This document shows, one piece after another, positions 26,019 through 35,753 of a stretch of 64,000 nt of DNA; positions within the stretch are counted from its first letter, which is position 1, and every line of letters begins with the position of its first letter. A program made the translations under genes and the position numbers. The notes under the pieces were generated by a model, which saw only the letters and a list, made by a program, of their open reading frames with translations, searched no databases and was not told where the DNA came from. The DNA is from Streptococcus pneumoniae. Its GTDB lineage: Bacteria; Bacillota; Bacilli; Lactobacillales; Streptococcaceae. The stretch is taken from positions 434,001 to 498,000 of the forward strand of contig NZ_CRPU01000001.1 in assembly GCF_001096185.1 (NCBI RefSeq). Direction: 5' to 3'.

Positions 26019-26032
26019 AAAAGTCCACAAAA
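26008..26032. other. Right attachment site of the island
   Basis: 25-bp copy of the left att sequence with one mismatch; it overlaps the last codons of the integrase. Confidence 0.85.
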
Positions 26033-26080
26033 TTAAAACAGCGATACATAAAACCCTTATGTATCAACGATTATAGAATG

Positions 26081-26111
26081 ATTTCGGTATAATTGACTAT
26101 TATACCGAAAT
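26081..26111. terminator. Strong bidirectional terminator
   Basis: A perfect 13-bp stem (ATTTCGGTATAAT/ATTATACCGAAAT) with a five-base loop, followed by TTTTCTCATTTTT on the plus strand. It lies between the convergent integrase and the thiamine-precursor transporter genes. A second small stem (GATACATAA/TTATGTATC) precedes it at about 26043. Confidence 0.8.
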
Positions 26112-26174
26112 TTTCTCATTTTTAAAAGAAAAAGGGCGCCGGTAAAGGATAATCTTCACCAACTCCCTATTTTT

Positions 26175-26903
26175 CTACTTATCTAAGCCCAATTCTGCCA
26201 AGATTTGACGTTTGTAGGCAATCTTTTGGACTTCCTTGTCCTCATCTTCAGACCAATCTAGTTTAATTTCTGAAATAATCTGCCCAGGGCGATTTTTCAA
26301 GATATAGATGCGGTCGCTAAGATTGAGGGCCTCTTCGATACTATGCGTGATAATCAGGGTCGTCAGCTGCAACTGCTTGTGAATCTCAAGGTACCAAGCG
26401 TGAAGTTCCATCTTGGTCATTTCATCCAAGGCGCTAAAGGCTTCATCTAAGAGAAAGAGCTTGTGACCGAAAAGGTAGGTTCGGAGCAAGGCTACACGCT
26501 GGCGCATCCCACCACTGAGTTCATGAGGGTATTTATCTCTTACAGCTGTCAACTGGAAGGTCGCAAGAATTTCATCTGCGCGAGCAATAGCTTCCGCCTT
26601 ATCCACCTTTTGAATCAAGAGGGGCAGAATGATATTACCAAGCACCGTCTTGTGCTCCAAGAGCAGATCCTTTTGCAACATATAACTCACGCGCCCCTTA
26701 GGATTTTCCTCGCCATCAAGGACAATTCTCCCTGACTGAACTTCTAAAATCCCAGCGATTAGATTAAAGAGGGTGGTCTTTCCTACACCACTTGGGCCTA
26801 AGATAGAGACCACTTCACCTGAAGTCACTTTCAGATTGATGTCCTCTAAAATCCTCTCTGGACCATAGGCATAACTGACGTGTTCTAGTCTAATTTCTGT
26901 CAT
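26175..26903 (-). CDS. ABC transporter ATPase for thiamine precursor uptake
   Basis: A 242-aa NitT/TauT-type ATP-binding subunit. Walker A GPSGVGKTT, Q-loop MLQKDLLL, signature LSGGMRQR, Walker B LFLLDEAFSALD and H-loop THSIEEA are intact. It is the last gene of a four-gene operon under a TPP riboswitch, overlapping the substrate-binding gene by one base. It therefore energises import of a pyrimidine (HMP-like) or related thiamine precursor, as in ThiXYZ systems. Confidence 0.9.
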   Translation of the reverse strand: MTEIRLEHVSYAYGPERILEDINLKVTSGEVVSILGPSGVGKTTLFNLIAGILEVQSGRIVLDGEENPKGRVSYMLQKDLLLEHKTVLGNIILPLLIQKVDKAEAIARADEILATFQLTAVRDKYPHELSGGMRQRVALLRTYLFGHKLFLLDEAFSALDEMTKMELHAWYLEIHKQLQLTTLIITHSIEEALNLSDRIYILKNRPGQIISEIKLDWSEDEDKEVQKIAYKRQILAELGLDK

Positions 26904-27910
26904 TATTTCACAAATTCATTGGTAAAGCCTTTGTCTGTCAAGTCTTCTTTAAGGATACCATTTTCTTTATCCCATTTGTAGAAGGCATTCCAGCGAGCTG
27001 CGTCAAATTGACCCCATTTTTCCTTGTCGCTTGCGTATTCTTTTGACAAGTATTTTTGAGATTCGATGACAAAGTCACGTTTTTCCTTTAGTTCAGGTGC
27101 ATTCTTGATGAGAATATCCGCAGCTTCTTCTGGATGCTCCATAGCATATTGGTATCCTTTTTTGATAGCTTGGATAACTTTGCGAGCTTCTTCTTTGTTG
27201 TCTTTCAAATAGTCGTTGTTTGCGATGATTACTGGTGAATAGTAGTCAAATTCTTTAACGTAGTCTTTCAAGTACATGAAATTAGCATCTACACCTTGAG
27301 ATTTGGCAAGGATACCATCCCAACCGTAGTAGATCCAAGCAGTATCAAAGACGCCATTGGCAATCGGTGTGATTGAGTTTGAGTCGTTATTTGGTACTTT
27401 TTCAACCTTCTCAAAGTCTCCACCTTGAGATTCTACTAAGGTTTTCAACATAGCAAGTTCAGTTGGGTCATTCCAAGTTCCGTATTTCTTACCAACCAAG
27501 TCCTTCGGACTGCTTACATTGTCAGATTTACGAGAGATGATTCCTGATGTATTGTGTTCAACAATAGCTGCAACGGCAGTGATTCCTGCTCCTTTTTCCA
27601 ATTTCTTAGCCATGTAGTCTTGGAAATACACTGCAAATGGTGCCTTTCCGTTGATAACCAAGTCAGAAGAACTTTCTTCTGGTGGCAATTTCAAGTCAAC
27701 ATCCACTCCAGCTTCTTTGAAATAACCTTTTTCCTTGGCAACATAAAGCCCTGTGTGGTTGGTATTTGGTGTCCAGTCTAGGATAAAGTCGATTTTCTTG
27801 AGTTCTGCCTCTTTGTTGTCTTTAGAAGCAGTTCCTTGACCACAGGCCACAAGCACAACAGCTACAAGAGCTGTCACAAGCGTTAAAAACACTTTCCATG
27901 TTTTCTTCAT
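26903..27910 (-). CDS. Thiamine-precursor substrate-binding lipoprotein (ThiY-like)
   Basis: A 335-aa extracellular lipoprotein. The signal peptide ends in a VLVAC lipobox. The mature protein has the NMT1/THI5-like fold start KIDFILDWTPNTNHTGLYVAKEKGYF and the typical YYGWDGI region. This family binds formylaminopyrimidine/HMP-type thiamine precursors; the riboswitch context supports this ligand class. The exact ligand is inferred. Confidence 0.88.
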   Translation of the reverse strand: MKKTWKVFLTLVTALVAVVLVACGQGTASKDNKEAELKKIDFILDWTPNTNHTGLYVAKEKGYFKEAGVDVDLKLPPEESSSDLVINGKAPFAVYFQDYMAKKLEKGAGITAVAAIVEHNTSGIISRKSDNVSSPKDLVGKKYGTWNDPTELAMLKTLVESQGGDFEKVEKVPNNDSNSITPIANGVFDTAWIYYGWDGILAKSQGVDANFMYLKDYVKEFDYYSPVIIANNDYLKDNKEEARKVIQAIKKGYQYAMEHPEEAADILIKNAPELKEKRDFVIESQKYLSKEYASDKEKWGQFDAARWNAFYKWDKENGILKEDLTDKGFTNEFVK

Positions 27911-27948
27911 TTTGATTTCCTCTTTTCTTTTTCAGAAACATTCTTATT

Positions 27949-28707
27949 CTACGAACGTTTCCATTTAATAACATATTTTTCACTAATATCGACCAGCTTC
28001 ATACCCAGAAGACTGATAATCGATACCAGAATAATAATAGCGAACATGGTATCATACTGAAACAGTTTTTTGGACTGAATCATATAAACACCAAGACCCT
28101 CAAAGCCTCCCAACCACTCAGATACCACTGTTGTGATAAAGGCGTAGGAGACGCTAACCCTTAGCCCTGCATAAAAGTAAGGCAGGCTGACCGGGATTTT
28201 AAAATGCCACAGGATTTGCCAAGGATTGGCTCGCATCAGACTAAACAAGGTCAGCATATCCTTGTCACAATGCCTAAAACCGTCCAAAATACTGACGATG
28301 ATAGGAAAAGTTGTCGTCAAAATAATCAAGACAATCTTGGGCAGAATCCCATAACCTAGCCACAAGACCAAGATAGGAGCTATGGCAATGGTCGGAATGG
28401 TCTGAACAACCACCATCATAGGGTAAATCAGGTCATTGAGCCAAGTTAAACTATCCATAAGTACAGCCATGAGACAGGCAATCAAGACTCCCAAAATCAG
28501 TCCCAATAAAGCCACTCTCAAGGTCGCCCAGCTATGGTGCCAGAGAAATTCTCTGTCACGAACAAAGGACTGGAGAATTTCAAGAGGTGTCGGCAGGATA
28601 AACTTGGGGAGAAGTTTAAGAAAACCTGCTAACTGCCAGATTGACAAGACTCCCAGAAAGCCCAATAGACTAATGTGTCGTCTCAGTATACTTTTCAAGT
28701 TTCTCAT
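27949..28707 (-). CDS. ABC permease for thiamine precursor uptake
   Basis: A 252-aa inner-membrane permease with six or so hydrophobic segments and the EAA-type loop (around LFSLMRANPWQILWHFKIPVSLPYFYAGLRV). It pairs with the neighbouring binding protein and ATPase. It overlaps the upstream MTH1187-family gene. I prefer the ATG at 28707; a TTG three bases earlier is possible. Confidence 0.9.
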   Translation of the reverse strand: MRNLKSILRRHISLLGFLGVLSIWQLAGFLKLLPKFILPTPLEILQSFVRDREFLWHHSWATLRVALLGLILGVLIACLMAVLMDSLTWLNDLIYPMMVVVQTIPTIAIAPILVLWLGYGILPKIVLIILTTTFPIIVSILDGFRHCDKDMLTLFSLMRANPWQILWHFKIPVSLPYFYAGLRVSVSYAFITTVVSEWLGGFEGLGVYMIQSKKLFQYDTMFAIIILVSIISLLGMKLVDISEKYVIKWKRS

Positions 28708-28960
28708 CAATACTTAAAATCTCTCCTACATTTATTTTGACATTGGCAAAGACATTATCTGCCTCCTGCCCTGCCACTTCCAGCGCTTCTTTTAGAATGC
28801 GCATAAGCTCATCAAACTCCCCTTCCAAGACCGTTTCAAATGGTGTCACCACCATCGTCACTTCTTGAACTTGCAGATAAGCAATGACCTGATCGATAAC
28901 AGCTATCCGATCAATCCCCTGCGCTAGGGGTAAAACTTGCAAGGCAATGCTTGCTTTCAT
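28670..28960 (-). CDS. MTH1187/YkoF-like thiamine-binding protein
   Basis: A 96-aa ferredoxin-like-fold protein of the MTH1187 (UPF0045) family (KASIALQVLPLAQG, then VTPFETVLEGEFDELM). Members bind thiamine or related molecules in the cytoplasm. It is the first gene after the TPP riboswitch. Start 28960 follows GAGGAGG; the longer frame to 29011 runs into the riboswitch terminator and is rejected. Confidence 0.85.
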   Translation of the reverse strand: MKASIALQVLPLAQGIDRIAVIDQVIAYLQVQEVTMVVTPFETVLEGEFDELMRILKEALEVAGQEADNVFANVKINVGEILSIDEKLEKYTETTH

Positions 28961-28990
28961 AAAAACCTCCTCTTCTCGTTTTCCTTTGAC

Positions 28991-29119
<129 letters not shown>

Positions 29120-29180
29120 ATATATTATATGGATATATGATAGCGCAAAATAAGAAAAATGTCAAGGAAACTGCTTACAG

Positions 29181-29205
29181 AAAAGAGCAGGAAAAATTTC
29201 CTACT
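29181..29205 (-). terminator. cbpD terminator
   Basis: Minus-strand GTAGGAAA/TTTCCTGC (one mismatch) followed by TCTTTTC, just past the cbpD stop. Confidence 0.6.
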
Positions 29206-29213
29206 CCAATTTT

Positions 29214-30332
29214 CTATACTCGTTCTCCATTACTGTTTACTCTGTAGCCATCCACCGTCGTATTGACAGCTAAGGCGCCTGAAGAGTAAGAATAATACCA
29301 CTTACCAGAGACCTGATACCAGCCTGTTTTCATTGCCCCTGAACTATCCAGATAGTACCACGAGCCATTTTCCTTTAACCAGCCTGTCTGCATTTCACCA
29401 GATGATTTCAAATAATACCAGCTAGAACCATCTTTCAACCATCCCGTTGATTTAGAACCATTTGATTTGAAATGATACCAACTACCATTTGTTTTCTTCC
29501 AACCAACAGTCAATCCAGTATTTGAGCTATAATTAGAACTATTTCCTGATTGGTTCTGATAATTCTGTGAAGAAGTCATCCCCTCTAGCTGGATATAGCG
29601 ACGACTTCCGTTATAAGCTGTATAACTCAACCACTTGTACCCATCTTTTTCGAGAATTTGATCATAATGAACCTTCTCTCCAGGATAATAGTAATCAATC
29701 ACAGTTGCACTAGCTAGGGGTTCAGTTTTGATAGCAGACTTGGTCTTAAAATAATGTATTCCTCCTGTTGAAGCTGAGGATTGACTATTCCCAACACTGC
29801 CACTATCCAAATCTTTAAAATGAATAAATCCTGTCATCGTATTTGCTTTTATACTTCGTTTATTATAGGCTTCTGTATAACCATAGTTATATTCCTCGAT
29901 CTCAATCTGATCTCCCATTACATTTGACACCCAGGCAACATGCCCATAAGTTCCTGCAGTAGACCAAGCAATGGAGCCAATCGTCGGTGTATTATCTACA
30001 CGATAGCCTTCACGACGAGCACGATGCCCCCATTCATTCGCATTTCCATAAGCCCTTGGAATCTCAAAACCATTGACACTACTCAAGCGAAAGGCTGCAA
30101 AAGAAGTACACTGACGAGAATACATGCGCCACTGATCAATCTCCTGGCTCCCATTTTTATAATAAACAGGATAATCATCCCCTCGCGCAATCGATCCATT
30201 CGCTCCAGAATAGGCATAGACACTATCACCCGCTGCTAGCATCAATCCTACTACTAAAAAAGGAACAACCTTTTTAACTGACATCTTCAAACAATAACTT
30301 GTCCCTCTTGCTATACACGGTAAAATTTTCAT
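29214..30332 (-). CDS. cbpD: Choline-binding murein hydrolase CbpD-like
   Basis: A 372-aa secreted competence-associated lysin. After the signal peptide comes a CHAP amidase/endopeptidase domain with catalytic Cys in WRMYSRQCTSFAAFR and His in TYGHVAWV. One SH3b-like region follows (around residues 190-255, PGEKVHYDQILEKDGYKWLSY). Four to five choline-binding repeats (GWKKTNGSWYHFKSNGS, TGWLKDGSSWYY...) make the C-terminus. CbpD lyses non-competent siblings during fratricide. The R6 protein is longer (about 448 aa), so a part of the SH3 region appears shortened here. Start 30332 follows AAGGAGG. A ComX-type box lies upstream. Confidence 0.9.
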   Translation of the reverse strand: MKILPCIARGTSYCLKMSVKKVVPFLVVGLMLAAGDSVYAYSGANGSIARGDDYPVYYKNGSQEIDQWRMYSRQCTSFAAFRLSSVNGFEIPRAYGNANEWGHRARREGYRVDNTPTIGSIAWSTAGTYGHVAWVSNVMGDQIEIEEYNYGYTEAYNKRSIKANTMTGFIHFKDLDSGSVGNSQSSASTGGIHYFKTKSAIKTEPLASATVIDYYYPGEKVHYDQILEKDGYKWLSYTAYNGSRRYIQLEGMTSSQNYQNQSGNSSNYSSNTGLTVGWKKTNGSWYHFKSNGSKSTGWLKDGSSWYYLKSSGEMQTGWLKENGSWYYLDSSGAMKTGWYQVSGKWYYSYSSGALAVNTTVDGYRVNSNGERV

Positions 30333-30380
30333 TCTTCCTCCTTGAAAATAATATAAATCGAAGATTGCCTTCACTTAAAC

Positions 30381-30388
30381 TATTCGGA
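30381..30388 (-). promoter_or_regulatory. ComX (cin) box upstream of cbpD
   Basis: Minus-strand TCCGAATA, one mismatch from the TACGAATA sequence recognised by SigX/ComX holoenzyme. It lies about 50 bp upstream of the cbpD start, fitting late-competence expression. Confidence 0.75.
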
Positions 30389-30400
30389 GAAAAAAGAAAA

Positions 30401-30419
30401 AGTGAGAAAATTTCTCACT
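30401..30419 (-). terminator. veg terminator
   Basis: AGTGAGAA/TTCTCACT with a three-base loop, followed on the minus strand by a long T-rich tract. It directly abuts the veg stop and lies upstream of the cbpD promoter. Confidence 0.75.
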
Positions 30420-30686
30420 TTAGTCCAGATAATGAATCAAATTCTTTTCAGTAAGAATATCTGAGTAAGTAAAGGATTCAACGTAAACATTAGCTTGTTT
30501 ATCTCCTTCCACATTCCCAAATTCCACAATAAATAGGGATGGATAAACTTCAATTAACTTACCCAATCTATTTTTTTGGCGCTTACGACCATTTTCCAAA
30601 GTCATTTCAATTACATGACCCTCATGCGCCTTAATTTCCTCTTTGATTTTTTTCATCTTAGCTACATCTGTAAATGCATCTGTCAT
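30420..30686 (-). CDS. veg: Veg family protein
   Basis: An 88-aa protein with the Veg pattern (IKEEIKAHEGHVIEMTLENGRKRQKNRLGKLIEVYPSLF-type core). Veg in Bacillus stimulates biofilm genes; the streptococcal role is unclear. It follows dnaB at one base, so the two are cotranscribed. Confidence 0.88.
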   Translation of the reverse strand: MTDAFTDVAKMKKIKEEIKAHEGHVIEMTLENGRKRQKNRLGKLIEVYPSLFIVEFGNVEGDKQANVYVESFTYSDILTEKNLIHYLD

Positions 30687-30687
30687 T

Positions 30688-32040
30688 TTATGCCTCCCTT
30701 TTTGAGATACTTGAAAATTTATTGTATTCTTTTTGGAAAATCAATTCCACTGTTCCACGAGCTCCACTACGGTTTTTCTCGATAATAACTTCCACCTTAT
30801 TATTTGGGATACCGTCCTCTTCTTCACCACCACGTTCATAGTAGTCATCGCGATAGAGAAAAGCTACGATATCAGCGTCCTGCTCAATAGACCCAGATTC
30901 ACGAATATCAGACAAGACCGGTCTCTTGTCCTGACGTTGTTCTACACCACGAGACAACTGACTCAGAGCGATTACTGGAACCTTCAGTTCCTTAGCTAAA
31001 ATTTTCAACTGACGTGAAATTTCTGAAACCTCTTGTTGACGATTTTCCCGACCAGTTCCCGTGATAAGCTGCAAATAGTCTATCAAAATCAAACCAAGAT
31101 TCCCAGTTTCTTGAGCCAGTTTACGAGAACGAGAACGAATCTCTGTAATCCGAATACCTGGCGTATCATCGATATAGATACTTGCGTTGGCTAGGTTCCC
31201 TTGAGCAATGGTATACTTTTGCCACTCCTCATCGGTCAATTGACCCGTACGGATAGAATGGGATTCCACCAAACCTTCTGCCGCCAACATACGATCCACT
31301 AGACTTTCCGCACCCATTTCCAGTGAGAAAATAGCTACTGTCTTGTCCAACTTAGTCCCAATATTCTGAGCAATATTCAAAGCAAAGGCTGTCTTACCAA
31401 CCGCTGGACGAGCTGCTAGGATGATCAACTCCTCCTCATGCAAACCAGTCGTCATATGATCCAAATCACGATAACCTGTCGCAATACCTGTAATATCGGT
31501 CGTTTGTTGCGAGCGAGCTTCCAGATTTCCAAAGTTGACATTCAACACATCTCGAATGTTCTTAAATCCACTTCGATTAGCATTTTCGCTGACATCAATC
31601 AGGCCTTTTTCTGCCTGAGCAATGATTTCATCAGCTGGTTGCGAAGCCTCGTAAGCTTGGTTGACAGACTCTGTCAACTTGGCGATTAAACGCCGTAGCA
31701 TAGCCTTTTCTGCAACGATTTTAGCATAATACTCCGCATTAGCAGAAGTTGGCACAGAATTGACAATCTCAACCAAGTAAGACAAGCCACCAATATTCTG
31801 TAAATCACCTTGATTATCAAGGATAGTACGAACCGTTGTTGCATCTATAGCATCACCACGATCGGATAAATCAACCATAGCTTGGAAAATCAAACGATGG
31901 GCATACTTAAAAAAGTCCTGAGACTCAATATATTCTCGCACAAAAACAAGCTTACTCTCGTCAATAAAGATAGCCCCTAAAACGGATTGCTCAGCTAAGA
32001 TATCTTGAGGTTTTACTCGTAACTCTTCTACTTCTGCCAT
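30688..32040 (-). CDS. dnaB: Replicative DNA helicase DnaB
   Basis: A 450-aa hexameric helicase of the replication fork (called DnaC in Bacillus). It has an N-terminal primase-interacting domain (QSVLGAIFIDESKL...) and a RecA-like core with Walker A ARPAVGKTAFAL and Walker B LILIDYLQL, plus the SRGVEQRQDKRP arginine-finger region. It is adjacent to rplI and gdpP, the conserved order. The start at 32040 is consistent with the family. Confidence 0.96.
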   Translation of the reverse strand: MAEVEELRVKPQDILAEQSVLGAIFIDESKLVFVREYIESQDFFKYAHRLIFQAMVDLSDRGDAIDATTVRTILDNQGDLQNIGGLSYLVEIVNSVPTSANAEYYAKIVAEKAMLRRLIAKLTESVNQAYEASQPADEIIAQAEKGLIDVSENANRSGFKNIRDVLNVNFGNLEARSQQTTDITGIATGYRDLDHMTTGLHEEELIILAARPAVGKTAFALNIAQNIGTKLDKTVAIFSLEMGAESLVDRMLAAEGLVESHSIRTGQLTDEEWQKYTIAQGNLANASIYIDDTPGIRITEIRSRSRKLAQETGNLGLILIDYLQLITGTGRENRQQEVSEISRQLKILAKELKVPVIALSQLSRGVEQRQDKRPVLSDIRESGSIEQDADIVAFLYRDDYYERGGEEEDGIPNNKVEVIIEKNRSGARGTVELIFQKEYNKFSSISKREA

Positions 32041-32083
32041 CAGACTTCCCTTCCTTTTACAATCTTGTCAAGAAGGTGTAAAC

Positions 32084-32536
32084 TTATCCTTCTTTCACAC
32101 GAAGATTGATTACACTTGTGATATCTTGATAGATTTTCACTGGCACATCAATCAAACCAACCGCTCGAATCGGAGCTTGTACTTGAATATGACGTTTATC
32201 AATCTTAATTCCAAATTGCTTTTGCAATTCTTCTGCAATCTTCTTATTGGTAATAGAGCCAAAGGTACGACCATCTGGACCAACTTTTTCAACAAATTCT
32301 ACAACAGTTTCTTCTGCTTCAAGTTGGGCTTTAATTGCTTTTGCTTCTGCAATCATCTCAGCGTGAGCTTTCTCTTCGGATTTTTGTTTACCACGAAGTT
32401 CACCTACTGCTTGAGCAGTTGCTTCTTTGGCTAGATTCTTTTTGATAAGAAAGTTTTGCGCATACCCTGTTGGTACTTCCTTAATTTCGCCTTTTTTACC
32501 TTTTCCTTTAACATCTGCTAAAAAGATCACTTTCAT
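32084..32536 (-). CDS. rplI: Ribosomal protein L9
   Basis: A 150-aa large-subunit protein. The N-terminal [20 protein letters not shown] and the [13 protein letters not shown] segment are diagnostic, followed by the long connecting helix and the C-terminal domain. It overlaps the gdpP stop by four bases (ATGA), implying coupling. Confidence 0.97.
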   Translation of the reverse strand: MKVIFLADVKGKGKKGEIKEVPTGYAQNFLIKKNLAKEATAQAVGELRGKQKSEEKAHAEMIAEAKAIKAQLEAEETVVEFVEKVGPDGRTFGSITNKKIAEELQKQFGIKIDKRHIQVQAPIRAVGLIDVPVKIYQDITSVINLRVKEG

Positions 32537-34506
32537 TCTTCTTTCTCCTTTTCCTTTATTTCATTTAATACAATTTCTGTCAGTTTTTCACCTGCTTCTG
32601 ACAAGGTTAAATCTTTAATTTGAGCTGCTGCCAAATTAAAGTGGCCTCCACCGCCTAACTCTTCCATAATCCTTTGTACATTCAGCTTACTACGACTGCG
32701 AGCTGAGATGGAGATAAAGCCTTGTGTATTCTTCGCAAGAACAAAACTCGCTTCAATACCTGACATAGCTAACATGGCATCTGCTGCCTTACTAATAACA
32801 ACTGTATCATAGCATTTCGAGTCCGTAGCCTCTGCTATCAATACATCTGAACCTAATTTACGTCCCTGTAAAATCAGTTCATTGACCTCACGATATTCTT
32901 CAAAATCTGTCGCAGCGATTTCTTGGATAGCAATACTATCACTTCCTCTCGTTCTGAGATAGCTAGCAACATCAAATGTCCGACTAGTCACTCGTGAGGT
33001 GAAATTTTTAGTATCCAGCATCATACCAGCCATCAAAACACTTGCTTGCATACGACTCAAACGATTTTTCTTAGAATTCTGGAACTGAATCAACTCTGTT
33101 ACCAACTCACTGGCACTGCTTGCACCACTTTCGATATAAGTAATAACTGCATTATCTGGGAAATCCTGATCCCTTCTATGGTGGTCAATAACAATAGTTT
33201 GGGTAAACAAATCATAAAAATCTTTTGATAAAGTTAAAGCTGTCTTTGAATGGTCTACAAGAATCAACAAAGAACGAGTGGTCACCATCCCCATTGCATC
33301 CTTAACAGACAACAACTTCGTAACTCCTTCTTTTTCTAAAAATGAAACAGCTCGTTCAATATCTGGAGACATTTGTTCTTCATCATAAAGAGCATAGCTA
33401 TTTTCAATCACATTGCTGGCGAACAACTGCATACCTACAGCAGAGCCCAAGGCATCCATATCTAAATTTCTATGTCCAACTACAAACACTTGATCCACAC
33501 TACGAATCTTATCAGATATAGCTGTCATCATTGATCGAGTACGGGTACGAGTGCGCTTGATAGACGCAGCCGACCCACCGCCAAAGTAGACTGGATTTTT
33601 CGTTTCATCATTCTCCTTGACAACCACCTGGTCGCCACCACGTACTTCAGCCAAATTCAAGTTGAGCAAAGCAACTTTCCCTATTTCATCATGATTTCCA
33701 TCGCCATAAGAAAATCCCATACTTAAGGTCAAGGGCAACTGTCTCTGTTTCGACTCTTCTCTGAAAGCATCAATAACAGAAAATTTATCATTCATCAAGC
33801 CCTCAAGCACCGTATAGTCAGTAAATAGATAAAATCGATCCATACTTACCCGACGAGAAAACATCATGTATTTTTCTGAAAACTCTGATATAAAATTAGC
33901 TACAAAACTATTGATTTGACTAATATCTGACTCAGAAGTTGCATCCTCCAAATCATCATAATTATCCACAGATACAATTCCAATCACTGGTCGACTTGTT
34001 ACTAATTCATCTGTTATGGCTTGCTCCCTGGATACATCTACAAAATACAAAACACCGGAAGAAGCATCCATATGAACAGCATAACGCTTCTCACCCAGCT
34101 TGGCATAAGTAGACGGATTTCCTACTGAAGCCTTGATAATCGTTTGAACAGCTTCCAAATCAAAATCGCCATCTTCCTTGGTCAAAATCAATTCAGCATA
34201 GGGATTAAACCACTCAACCTCTCCAGAAGATAAATTCAATTTCATAACACCTACAGGCATCTGTTCCAATAGAGCTGTCAAACTTTCTTCCGCTTGGTGG
34301 TTTACATACTGTATCTGTTCTACATCACTCCTTGTATAATGCACTCTCAGTTTCTTAAATAAAAAAACATAGCCTCCTACAAAAAGAAACAAAATGAAAA
34401 CCGTCAACAGATTATTATTAACAAAAATAATGAAAGTGGATAAGACTCCAAACGCAACCAATCCTACTAGAATAGGAAAAATTGGACTTACATAAAATTT
34501 TTTCAT
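32533..34506 (-). CDS. gdpP: Cyclic-di-AMP phosphodiesterase GdpP/Pde1
   Basis: A 657-aa membrane enzyme that degrades c-di-AMP. It has two N-terminal transmembrane helices, a PAS-like domain, a degenerate GGDEF domain and a DHH/DHHA1 domain ([28 protein letters not shown], then the [12 protein letters not shown] end). The ATG at 34506 follows AAGAGG; an in-frame ATG seven codons earlier overlaps the -10 box TATAAT and is less likely. Confidence 0.95.
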   Translation of the reverse strand: MKKFYVSPIFPILVGLVAFGVLSTFIIFVNNNLLTVFILFLFVGGYVFLFKKLRVHYTRSDVEQIQYVNHQAEESLTALLEQMPVGVMKLNLSSGEVEWFNPYAELILTKEDGDFDLEAVQTIIKASVGNPSTYAKLGEKRYAVHMDASSGVLYFVDVSREQAITDELVTSRPVIGIVSVDNYDDLEDATSESDISQINSFVANFISEFSEKYMMFSRRVSMDRFYLFTDYTVLEGLMNDKFSVIDAFREESKQRQLPLTLSMGFSYGDGNHDEIGKVALLNLNLAEVRGGDQVVVKENDETKNPVYFGGGSAASIKRTRTRTRSMMTAISDKIRSVDQVFVVGHRNLDMDALGSAVGMQLFASNVIENSYALYDEEQMSPDIERAVSFLEKEGVTKLLSVKDAMGMVTTRSLLILVDHSKTALTLSKDFYDLFTQTIVIDHHRRDQDFPDNAVITYIESGASSASELVTELIQFQNSKKNRLSRMQASVLMAGMMLDTKNFTSRVTSRTFDVASYLRTRGSDSIAIQEIAATDFEEYREVNELILQGRKLGSDVLIAEATDSKCYDTVVISKAADAMLAMSGIEASFVLAKNTQGFISISARSRSKLNVQRIMEELGGGGHFNLAAAQIKDLTLSEAGEKLTEIVLNEIKEKEKEE

Positions 34507-34709
34507 TCCAAACCTCTTGGCACCCATTATACCATAATACCCCTCAAAAAGCGACTTTTAAAGAAGTTTATGGCTATTAGCATTAACAGTTTAGCTGTGA
34601 GTTTATACATTTAGTCTCTATTTCTTCTTGATTTGAACATAAAAAATAGAGGAAGATGTAGTCATCCTCTATTTTCTTCATTAACGATAGTTTCTTTAAC
34701 TAAAAGAGA

Positions 34710-35648
34710 CTATTCTCCAACTTCTATCTGAAGACCTTTCAATCTTTCTTGTGCTTGGCTTACAATAGACTCTATAATAAACTTACAAGGTTTGATTTCT
34801 TTGACTAACCCCGCAATCTGACCACTCATCATTGAACCATTTTCTGTATCTCCTTCATAAACCGCTTTAGAAAGAGATCCGATAGTAATTTCCTCTAATT
34901 CCTCACGGTTAGTTCCTTTTTGCTCTAATTCAATATAATGATCAGTCATGGCATTTCGGATGCAACGAACTGGTGCCCCAGCAATCCGTCCAGTAACAGC
35001 AGTTGCCGTGTCATTTGCCTCCAAAACTGCTTCTTTGTACTCTGTAGCAATCGGACACTCATCTGAAGCTAGAAAAACAGTTCCCATCTGCACACCTGCT
35101 GCTCCTAAAGCAATGGCTGCAGCTAGTCCTCTACCATCCGCAATTCCTCCTGCTGCGATAACAGGAATCGTAACAGCATCTACAATTTGCGGGATAAGAG
35201 CCATAGTATTACTTTCTCCGATGTGACCACCTGCTTCTGAACCTTCTGCAATAACAGCATCAACTCCGAGTTCTTGCATTTTTTGAGCATGTTTCACACT
35301 AGCAATAACTGGAATAACCTTAATTCCAGCTTCCTTCAAATAAGGCATGACATGTTTTGGTGTTCCCGCCCCAGTTGTAACAACAGGCACTTTTTCTTCG
35401 ATAATAACTGTAACAATATCTTTGATATTCTTCATCATCAACATAATATTGACACCAAAAGGCTTATCTGTCAACTTTCTTAACTCACGAATTTCTTCAC
35501 GTAACTGTTCTCCAGTCATCCCACCAGAGGCAATAATTCCCAATCCCCCAGCTTCTGATACAGCTGCAGCTAATTGATAATGAGAAATTTGAGCCATAGC
35601 TCCTTGAAAAATTGGATATTTAATTTGTAAAAGTTTTGTAATAGACAT
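34710..35648 (-). CDS. FabK-like FMN enoyl reductase/nitronate monooxygenase
   Basis: A 312-aa TIM-barrel flavoprotein close to FabK (enoyl-ACP reductase II). It shows PIFQGAMAQISHYQLAAAVSEAGGLGII, KPFGVNIMLM, VTTGAGTP, the catalytic-His region EGSEAGGHIG, AAGGIADG and MMSGQIAGLVKEI. It is not the fab-cluster copy by context: it ends a catabolic acyl-CoA gene cluster. It could reduce enoyl-CoA or act as a nitronate monooxygenase; the substrate is unknown. It lies 105 bp after the hydrolase gene and has its own AAGGAG site. Confidence 0.75.
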   Translation of the reverse strand: MSITKLLQIKYPIFQGAMAQISHYQLAAAVSEAGGLGIIASGGMTGEQLREEIRELRKLTDKPFGVNIMLMMKNIKDIVTVIIEEKVPVVTTGAGTPKHVMPYLKEAGIKVIPVIASVKHAQKMQELGVDAVIAEGSEAGGHIGESNTMALIPQIVDAVTIPVIAAGGIADGRGLAAAIALGAAGVQMGTVFLASDECPIATEYKEAVLEANDTATAVTGRIAGAPVRCIRNAMTDHYIELEQKGTNREELEEITIGSLSKAVYEGDTENGSMMSGQIAGLVKEIKPCKFIIESIVSQAQERLKGLQIEVGE

Positions 35649-35753
35649 GTGAATACTCCTTTATTTTCTGTTGCTTCTTGTTGGCGTATGGGTAGTCATC
35701 CCACCTGATCCAAGTCAACAAGAAAATGAAATCATTTGTCTCCTTATATACGA

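Larger units (their letters stand above)
13865..26032. mobile_element. Phage-satellite island (PICI-like)
   Basis: A 12.2-kb island bounded by 25-bp direct repeats. Integrase sits at one end and a CI-like repressor faces a leftward early operon. That operon encodes Rha, a replisome organizer and a DnaC-like loader. A short late segment has a RinA-like activator, a capsid-like protein and an HK97-gp10-like protein. There is no terminase large subunit, portal, tail, holin or lysin gene, so it cannot be an autonomous phage. Size, order and divergent control region fit phage-inducible chromosomal islands of streptococci. A decayed prophage is the alternative, but most genes are intact. Confidence 0.85.
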
